Origin: Hymenopus coronatus
Lineage: Eukaryota; Arthropoda; Insecta; Mantodea; Hymenopodidae
DNA length: 64,000 bases
Reading direction: 5' to 3'
NCBI GenBank assembly: GCA_030762935.1
Contig: CM060899.1
Span: 59,384,501 to 59,448,500, forward strand
Position numbers and translations under genes: made by a program
In this document: positions 57,101 through 64,000 of the stretch, piece by piece
Layout of the letters: every line of letters starts with the position of its first letter
How positions within the stretch are numbered: the first letter of the stretch is position 1
Notes under the pieces: model-generated
Told to the model about the DNA's origin: nothing
The model's input: only the letters and a program-made list of their open reading frames with translations
Database searches by the model: none

Positions 57101-57480
57101 TGATGTTATCCATTCAAATAAATTTCTCTACATTCTTTTTTTGTAGCTTAACGTCATTTAACCTGGTCGGTCGTGTCGGGCGATGAATGAAATTGGTGAA
57201 ATGATGCTCAAATGATCCTTGGAGCTTAAAGTTGCTCGACATTCGTCTTCTCAGGATAAGGGAAAACCCCGAAAAAACACTCATCCGGGTAACTCACCCT
57301 AAGCGAGATTCGAACTCATTACCTTTTGAATATGAGGCAGACACGCTACCACTACACTACCCAGGCGGACAACAAATAATTGTTAATAAGCTTATTCTTC
57401 TATCTACTTCGTGATAATGGACATAAACATTATCAGAAATTGTTCTTAATACTAGGTTCCTTGTAAGTAGGAGGGAAAAA
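57101..57480 (-). repeat. REP-A distal fragment with nested S2
   Basis: REP-A starts at 57101, is interrupted after TTTCTCTACATTC by S2 (about 57150-57369), and resumes with AACAAATAATTGTTAATAAG. It ends at CTTGTAAGTAGGAGGG, where the next copy starts. Confidence 0.83.
57150..57369 (-). mobile_element. S2 SINE nested in REP-A
   Basis: Inverted S2 with GGGCGATGAATGAAATTGGT, CTCGACATTCGTCTTCTCAG, GAGATTCGAACTCATTACC (inverted B box) and CTACCCAGGCGGAC. Confidence 0.87.
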
Positions 57481-58332
57481 ATCGAACGTGTTCTATTCAC
57501 ATGACATCCTCTATCTGTTCGGTAAACAAACATTTTATTCAAAACATTAATCTGTTATCTACATCATGCTAATCAAGATAAACATAAGTAGAATTAGTCT
57601 TATTACTAGCTTCCTTGTAAGTAGATGTGAAATAAGGGAGTATCATAGGTTAAAGTGGTAGTCAAAAGCTGGTTGCTATGTGACTGAAGTTCCCTTGTGT
57701 GTTTGGACAGGAGTTGAAAATCCCTATATGGGAAAAGTATGTTTTTCACAGCTGAAACCAAAAACAAGGAATATGTTAAAAATGATCAACTCCACGAAAA
57801 AAGTATATATAACATAAATTGTGTGTTTTAATGTGCTCTACATTTTCTATGTGACAAGTTATCTCTTACGGTTTAGCAGTTCCAAAAATCCGTAAAATTC
57901 ATCCAGAATAAAGTGGTCTTCAGAGGCTATTCTCAGAAAATTCAAGATATACATTTTATTTGTAAAGTAAATATCTTAAATATACGAGATTTTAATCAAA
58001 ATCGTTAGCCATTTTTAAGAAAATCAAAATTTTCGACATGTTTTCCATGTAAAGGGTAGTTTGGGGGAGGAGGGGATTTTCTTGAAAATCGTGTCGCATC
58101 CTTGGAAGATACCAAACTTAAATACCAAGTTTGGTTTTTAACGGTCTTTTCATGTTTGAGCTATGATGCACACACACCACACTCACACGGATATTTTTAT
58201 AAAAATGCTTTTTTTTGTATTCAGGGGGTGTCAAAACATATATTTCCGGTGATATCTCGGTATCGAATTTTTGGGTGCAATATAATATCTTCTCTGTACA
58301 CTATGTACATAGTACGTGTAGAGAAAGTAAAA
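57481..58332 (-). repeat. REP-A full-length copy (minus), composite start
   Basis: Begins AACGTGTTCTATTCACATGA and ends TAGTACGTGTAGAGAAAGTA. The proximal blocks are very close to young copies, whereas the first 120 bp are more diverged, so it may be a composite of two copies. Confidence 0.87.
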
Positions 58333-58344
58333 TTGAATATGACA

Positions 58345-59132
58345 TAAATTGTGTACATAGTGTGTGTAGAAGTATTGTATTGCACCCAAAAATTCGAAAC
58401 CCCCTGAATCCAAAAAAAAAAAAAAAAAACATTTTTAGAAAAATGTCCGTATTTGTGTGTGTGTGTGTGTGTGTGTGTGCAGCATAACTAAAAAAACGAA
58501 AAGTCCGTTAAATACCAAACTTGGTATTTAAGTTCAGTATGTTCCAAGGATGCGACATGAAGATTTTCAAGATAATCCCCCCACCCCCAACTTCCCTTTG
58601 CATGAGCACTTTCAAAATTTTTGATTTTCTCAAAAATGGCTCTAGCGATTTTAATTAAACTGTCGTATATTAAAGATATTTACAAATGTATATTTTGAAT
58701 TTCCTGGGAATAGGCTGTGAAGACATCTTCATTCTGAATGAATTTTGCGAAATGTTGCATAATTGTTAAACCATAAGAGGCAGACAAAAACTTACCTAAT
58801 AGAAAATATAGAGCTCGTTAAAACACACATTTTATGTTAAATACATTTTTTTCGTGGAGTTTACTGTTTTTGAGATATTCCTTGTTATTGGTTTCAGCAA
58901 TAAAATACTCAAACTTTTATCGTACGGGAATTTGTGAACTGCTGTCCATACAAACAAAGGAACTTTAATCACATAGCAACCAGCTTTTGACTATCACTTT
59001 AGTCTATGCTACTCCCTTACTCCTTCTACTTACATGGAAGCAATTAATAAGACTATTTCTGCTAATTTTTTCTCGATTAGCTTGAAGTAAATAGAAGCAT
59101 AAGCCTTTTAACAATATTTTGCTATTGGGTTG
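58345..59132 (+). repeat. REP-A copy, plus, with (GT)n
   Basis: Starts inside the terminal palindrome (GTGTACATAGTGTGTGTAGA), lacks the segment between GCACCCAAAAATTCGA and CCCCTGAATCC, and has a GT tract at 58454-58482. It continues through all distal blocks to TTGTAGAGAAAG. Confidence 0.88.
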
Positions 59133-59310
59133 TAGAGAAAGTTTGTAGTATGTATTTGTCTATCTCCAACGGTATACGAGTACGAGTTATACAAAAGTCA
59201 TCCAGAATCTTACACGTACTAGGATATTCAAGATATACTTTTCATCATTAAAATACTGTATTTTAAGTTTGGTATTTTACCATGTTTTTGTTTTTGAGCT
59301 AACGTGTTCA
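59133..59310 (-). repeat. REP-A middle fragment, minus
   Basis: TTGTAGTATGTATTTGTCTA to TGAGCTAACGTGTTCACAGA, with internal deletions. It leads into unrelated sequence before the (CA)n at 59396-59434. Confidence 0.7.
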
Positions 59311-59392
59311 CAGACATACATACACGGGCTTGCTTACCTTGTTTGCAAAGAGGTTATTGCTATTCTTAATATTATTATATACCCATCCGTGA

Positions 59393-59437
<45 letters not shown>

Positions 59438-60054
59438 CACGGGTACTCCGGGTCCACAGTGCTCGCACCGGGGCAGCTGAAGAGTTCGGAATCCCCCCCC
59501 CCCACCTCCCCGCCCCCGTTTATGGGGTCACTAGAATAAGTAATGTTTTGGTTATCTTCGTGAGTAAGATATGTCTGTTTCAGGTTTGAAAATGTCTAGT
59601 ATTTTCAGAATTTGTAGGATGTTGCTATTGGTAATGTTTCTCTGTTTCTCACCGGTCATATTAGAGAAATGCACATACTAATGGAGTGTATATACTATCA
59701 TAAAGTCGAAGGACATACTTTATCATACAAGCTAAAGTGGCCTCTTTCTGAAAATTGTTATCAATGATAATAAAATTCATATTAGTGAAAGCTAACGAAG
59801 TTGGTCTTTAATAAAAGCTACATGCCCTCCGTGTTTTTTTAATTAATGTTTATTTAAGGTCGTATTGACTATAGGGTCTTATCACGACCGATCATTAAAA
59901 TACATTGTGTATCAATTTACAGTTACACAGTCTTACAGTTAGGATAACATTTACAATAAATCAGAAAGTTTTATATGCATTATAAACTGTAGCGTCTTCT
60001 TCAGCATGTTGTGTGTGTTGATCGCACTAGAAAGACTGGAAATGCTTTTCTACT
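59311..60054. other. Unclassified sequence with (CA)n and a C-run
   Basis: Contains (CA)n at 59396-59434 and C-runs at 59492-59516. The rest is unassigned. Confidence 0.4.
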
Positions 60055-60632
60055 TCTGCTATGCAGTGGGTAACTTCATATACCCAAGGCCGTGGGTTCA
60101 AACCCGGCGGAGGACGATGGATTTTTTCGGGCGTAAAAAGCGTTAGTATGACTTCCTTCGGAAGGGAAGTAAAGCCGTTGGTCCCGTGGGTGCGGTACCG
60201 AAGCCTCCCGCGGTCAGAAAAATAGCCCCGAAGCCCCCCGGATCCTTAAACGTCCCTAATTACATAGCCCCCAAGCCTCCCCAAAGCAGGTAGGCTCCCG
60301 GTCGAAACAGGTAACAGTTGCAGTTTGGTGTTTTATAATATTTGATGAAGTGTTACATGTTTTGAGTTTATGATTAATAACAAAGAAACACGACTCTAGC
60401 ACCAAATGTAAATGAACCTCAATTCTGTAATTTACTCACAATGGATCTGCATTTAGATCTTTAGTTATTTTGACATTCTAAACCTATATATATAATATAT
60501 ATATTATTTTTGTCTTCAAAATAAACGGTATTTTTCCTTTTAGATCTTAATTCCATGTATTTCCAGGTTTAGTTCTATAAGAAATCGACTTCACGTATTC
60601 CATTCTTGAAAATTTTCCAGCTTTGAAATGTT

Positions 60633-60977
60633 CTATTTGCTGCACCATGAGTTGCAAGTGTGGATAAGACTTTTACTTTTTTTATTTGTTGATGAATTAA
60701 TTGCAATTTTAGTATCCAACTGAATTTGCTTCATTACTTCAAGAAATCTATACTGATCTGGGATACAGGAATAAAACTGATTGCTGTATTTGTTGTGGAA
60801 ACTTTCGCAAACGTTGGAAGTTCTCTGTCTATGGCAACTTAGTTCTGCCCACATGGAAGGAGGAAAGAATGCATTTTCGTGGATGTAAGTTTCCACTAAA
60901 ACATGTGTAGTTTTTCCGAGACAGGCATCACTGCCATGAATCTTCAGCAAAACAATCACCAACCATAACTTTGGCAA
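60633..60977 (-). pseudogene. MULE-type transposase C-terminal remnant
   Basis: The minus strand reads PPSMWAELSCHRQRTSNVCE followed by SFHNKYSNQFYSCIPDQYRF and LEVMKQIQLDTKIAI. A PP..W......R.TN..ESFH...N..FY..HP....F...L..IQ pattern is the well-known C-terminal part of MULE transposase-like proteins in insects and other arthropods, usually joined to an N-terminal FLYWCH zinc finger. The central DDE catalytic part is missing, so this remnant cannot transpose by itself. The frame ends naturally at 60633. Confidence 0.75.
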
Positions 60978-61171
60978 CTTTTAACATCGCCCGTCCATCG
61001 CGCTACCCCACTTTTTAAACACTTCTGGAATCCGAAAGTGTAACCGTTCCGAAGTAGACTTTTCCTTCCTGTCCTACTCGCCGTAATTTCAGTCTCGTCG
61101 GTAAACATGTCAACTGTGAGCTTATTTGCCGTACACTGAAAGAAATCAAGGACTAAATTAGGCATATCCAT
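60956..61171 (-). pseudogene. FLYWCH-like N-terminal remnant of the MULE element
   Basis: Residues GRKSLLRNGYTFGFQKCLKS followed by GVARWTGDVKSCQSYG fit the start of a FLYWCH zinc finger (GY.F.......R W.C....C). The Cys after RW is not in its usual place, and the final His is not found in this frame. It overlaps the C-terminal remnant in another frame by 22 bp, suggesting that an internal deletion fused the beginning and end of a longer gene. The domain assignment is tentative. Confidence 0.5.
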
Positions 61172-61417
61172 TCCACCCTACCTGCTGGTTAATTACACCG
61201 GTTTCGCGGGAGGCTTGAGGGAGGGTTGTTACCTGCTAAGCTTACCCGGGTACGGGAGGCTTCGGTCCCGTGTCATAGTTTTAGGGCACGTAAAAGAACC
61301 TCAAGCCTGATAGACAGGACACTGAGCAAAATTAAGCGGTCCTTTACGCCCAGTATTGAATGGAACGCTGAACACTATAGCAGTTATAGAGCGTCCATAA
61401 GTATAACGCCATTTCCA

Positions 61418-62320
61418 TTTTTACTTTTTCTACACGTACTATACACATAGCGTATAGAGAAGATATAGTAATGCACCCTAAAATTCTATACCAAGGTTTC
61501 ACCGGAAATACATGTTTTGAGTCCCCCTGAATCCAAAAAGAGCATTCTTAGAAAAATGTCCTATGCGTCTGCCTGTCTGTCTGTCTGTCTGTCTGCCTGT
61601 CTGTCTGTGGGCAGCATAGCTCAAAAACGAAAACACCGTTAAATACCAAACTTGGTATTTAAGTTTGGTAACTTCCAAGGATGCTACAAGAGGATTTCAA
61701 GAAAATCCCCCCCAAACCACAACTACCCTTTACATGGGCATTTTTTCGAAAATTTGGATTTTCTCAACAACAAAAAAAGGCTCTAAAGATTTTGATTAAA
61801 ATAACGTATATTAAAGATATTTGCCTGACAAATAAAATGTATATCTTGAATTTTCTGGGAATAGCCCTGAAGACTACTTTATTGTGAATGAATTTTACGG
61901 AATTTTGCATAACTGCAAAACCGTAAGAGATAGCCAAAAACTTACCACACAAAAAATGTAGAGCACGTTAAAGCACACAATTTATGTAATATACATTTTT
62001 TTGCGTGTTGTTGATCGTTTTTGAGACATTCTTTGTTTTTGGTTTCAGGTTTAAGAAAACATACTCTTCTCATATGGGCATTTGTCCACTCCTGTCCATA
62101 CAAACAAAGGAACTTCAGTCGCATAGCAACCAGCTTTTGACTATCACTTTAACCTATGGTACTCCCTTATTTCGCTTCTACTTACAGGAAGCAAATAATA
62201 AGACTATTTCGGCTATTTTTTTCTCGATTAGTATGAAGTATATAGAAGCATAAGCTTTTTAACAATAAACTGTTGCATAGATGTAGAGAAAGTCATGTGA
62301 ATGGAACACATAAGATTTTT
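61418..62320 (+). repeat. REP-A full-length copy, plus, with (CTGT)n
   Basis: Starts TTTTTACTTTTTCTACACGT directly at the end of the split S1 and ends GAACACATAAGATTTTT. Its microsatellite is a CTGT/CTGC tetranucleotide tract (61567-61612) instead of GT, a variant of the same internal slot. Confidence 0.93.
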
Positions 62321-62573
62321 CCAAAAAGGTCCTGTGTCCGCGCGTGTGTGTGTGTGTGTGTGCGTGCGTTCGTGTGTCCGTGAACACAGGACTCAAAAAC
62401 GAAAAGTAAATTAAATATCATACTTGACATTTAAGTTCAGCACTGAAGATCAAGAAGATTTTCATCCCAAACTGACCTTTATACGAAAACATTTCGAAAC
62501 TTTTGATTTACTCAAAAATACCTATAGTGATTTTGATTAAAATGCTGTATGTTAAAGGCATTTAATGAATAAT
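62321..62573 (+). repeat. REP-A inner fragment, plus, with (GT)n
   Basis: CCAAAAAGGTCCTGTGTCCG with a GT tract at 62342-62361, then the GAACACAGGACTCAAAAACG block and TGATTTTGATTAAAATGCTG. Truncated at both ends. Confidence 0.82.
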
Positions 62574-62895
62574 ATGATGTGTTCCATTCACATGACTTTC
62601 TCTACATCTTAGCAACAAATTGTTGTTAAAAACCTTTTGCTTCTATTTACCTCGTGCTAATCGAGAAAAAAATAGCAGAAATAGTCTTATTACTTGCTTC
62701 CTTATAAGTAGAAGCGAAATAAGGGAGTACCATAGGTTAAAGTGCTAGTCAAAAGCTGGTTGCTATGTGACTGAAGTTCCTTTGTTTGTATGGACAGGAG
62801 TTGACAAATTCCTGTATGAGAAACGTACTAGTTTTTCAAAGCTGAAAATTAAAACAAGAAATATCTTAAAAACGATATACTCCGCAGAAAAAAAA
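62574..62895 (-). repeat. REP-A distal half, minus
   Basis: TATGATGTGTTCCATTCACA to AAAACGATATACTCCGCAGA, then cut by the next copy. Confidence 0.88.
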
Positions 62896-63769
62896 ATCTG
62901 ATGTGTACAATTCACATGACTTTCTCCATATCCCTGCAACAAATAATTCTTAAAAAGCTTATACTTCTATTTACTTTATGCTAATCAGAAAAAATTAGCA
63001 GAAATAGTCTTATTACTCGCATCCTTGTAAGTATAAGCGAAATAACGGACAACCGTAGGTTAAAGTGATAGTCAAAAGCTGGTTGCTATGTCAATGAAGT
63101 TCGTTTGTTTATATGGATAGGAGTTGACAAGTTCCAGTATGAGAAAAGTATAAGTTTTTCATAGCAGAAACCCAAAATAAAGAATGTCACAAAAACGACG
63201 AACTCCACGAAAAAAATGTATATAACATAAATTGTGTGTTTTAATGTGCTCTACATTTTTTGTGCAGTAAGTTTTTGTCCATCTCTTACGGTTTAGCAGT
63301 TATTCAAAATTTAGTAAAATTCATTCAGAATAAACTACTCTTCAGAGGTTATTCCCAGAAAATTCAAGATATACATTTCATTTGTCAGGTAAAAATGTTT
63401 AATATCCGAAATTTTAATCAAAATCGTTAGAGCCATTTTTGAGAAAATCAAAATTTTCGAAAAAAGTTCCATGTAAAGGGTAGTTGGGGGTGGGGGAATG
63501 TTTCTCAAAATCTTCGTGTCGCATCCCTGGAAGATACTAAACTTAAATACCAGTTTGGTATTTTAGCGACTTTTCGTTTTTGAGTTATCGTGTTCACAGA
63601 CACACGGACACACACACACACACGGACCTTTTTGTGAAAATTCTTTTTTTGGATATTGGGGACCCTAAAACATATATTTCCGGTGAAATCTCGGTATCGA
63701 ATTTTTGGTGGAGTGCAATACTTTCTCTATACACTATGTACATAGTGCGTATGGAGAAAGTAAAAATGT
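62896..63769 (-). repeat. REP-A full-length copy (minus orientation)
   Basis: Starts TCTGATGTGTACAATTCACA and ends CATAGTGCGTATGGAGAAAG. A CA tract lies at 63609-63622. It joins the start of a further fragment at 63770. Confidence 0.93.
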
Positions 63770-64000
63770 ATATTACATAAACTGTGTGCTTTAATGTGCT
63801 CTACATTTTCTGTGTGGTAAGTTTTTGTCCATCTCTTACGGTTTAGGGGTTATGCAAAATTCCGTAAAATTGATCCAGAATAAAGTAGTCCTTCGAGGTT
63901 AATTCAAGATATACATTTTATTTGTCGTGTAAACATCTTTCATATAAGACATTTTTATTTAAAAATCGTTAGAGCCATTTTTGAGAAAATCAAAATTTTC
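63770..64000 (-). repeat. REP-A fragment running off the window, minus
   Basis: Enters in the middle of the family (ATGTATATTACATAAACTGT) and continues through CTTACGGTTTAGGGGTTATG and AATCGTTAGAGCCATTTTTG to the last base. The copy continues outside the window. Confidence 0.9.

Larger units (their letters stand above)
60189..61263 (-). mobile_element. FLYWCH/MULE-type DNA transposon remnant, 9-bp TSD
   Basis: The 1075-bp insertion is flanked by direct repeats GGTCCCGTG at 60180-60188 and 61264-61272. Mutator-like elements typically make 9-bp duplications. The motif GAAGCCTCCCG occurs at 60200-60210 and, inverted, at the extreme right end. Further AAGCC[TC]CCC repeats lie near both ends (60224-60283 and 61208-61224), so the element has multiple subterminal repeats. 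The left end has 11 extra bases before the shared motif. The coding interior is reduced. Confidence 0.82.
60055..61417 (+). mobile_element. S1 SINE split by a MULE-like insertion
   Basis: The 5' part (60070-60188) has the head remnant GGTAACTTCATATACCCAAG, B box GGTTCAAACCC and the body up to GTTGGTCCCGTG. The 3' part resumes at 61264 with GGTCCCGTGTCATAG and continues CACGTAAAAGAACCTCAAGC to CGCCATTTCCATT. Other S1 copies read continuously through GGTCCCGTGTCGTAG, so the insertion point is exact. A REP-A copy begins directly at its 3' end. Confidence 0.92.

Noticed and set aside
35703..64000. CRISPR-like array from evenly repeated blocks
   Set aside because: The repeats are 0.85-1.1 kb dispersed units in both orientations in a eukaryotic genome, with no short direct repeats and spacers.

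Overview
The window is eukaryotic nuclear DNA, AT-rich, intron-bearing and very repeat-dense. The one host gene I can support is a Ras/Rap guanine-nucleotide exchange factor of the RASGEF1 family, on the + strand. Its last four coding segments join in frame across GT-AG introns at 4135-4337, 12335-12486, 14242-14314 and 17221-17239, and the N-terminal exons lie left of the window. The introns are 8.0, 1.8 and 2.9 kb and full of transposons. The mix of elements (piggyBac-like, hAT-like, Tc1/mariner, FLYWCH-MULE, Penelope-like, several LINE tails, many tRNA-derived SINEs) suggests an arthropod with a large genome. I cannot name the species.

Layout. 1-782 is a perfect (AC)n tract of about 391 units, inside a copy of the dominant repeat. 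That repeat, called REP-A here, is about 0.85-1.1 kb, has no coding capacity, and carries three short palindromic segments and a CA/TG microsatellite at a fixed internal position. REP-A fills much of 1-13.6 kb and most of 35.7-64 kb, in both orientations, often head to tail or head to head. It is almost absent from 13.6-35.7 kb, which holds the 3' end of the gene, its likely long 3' UTR, and an AT-rich stretch with older DNA transposons and retroelement tails.

SINE families, named for this report: S1 (about 300 bp, tRNA head with good A and B boxes, 9-12 bp target duplications), S2 (about 220 bp), S3 (tRNA-Ser/Leu-like head, about 220 bp), S4 (GC-rich, 34.4-34.7 kb) and S5 (37.9-38.1 kb).

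The most informative structures are insertions whose boundaries can be read directly. (1) A 1.08-kb element at 60.2-61.3 kb with remnants of a FLYWCH/MULE-type protein splits an S1 SINE and is flanked by a 9-bp target duplication. (2) A 599-bp TTAA-flanked element at 5.26-5.86 kb interrupts a recombinase-like fragment, and the uninterrupted paralogue at 0.9-1.07 kb serves as its empty site. (3) Two further TTAA-flanked short elements lie at 24.7-25.2 and 33.8-34.4 kb. (4) A Penelope-like GIY-YIG endonuclease fragment is bracketed by a perfect 27-bp inverted repeat. (5) An S1 copy carries an inverted duplicate of its own tRNA head inside one target duplication. (6) A REP-A copy folds back on itself with 61-bp arms that differ at a single base. 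I see no intact transposase or reverse transcriptase, no rRNA, no free-standing tRNA gene and no CRISPR array.
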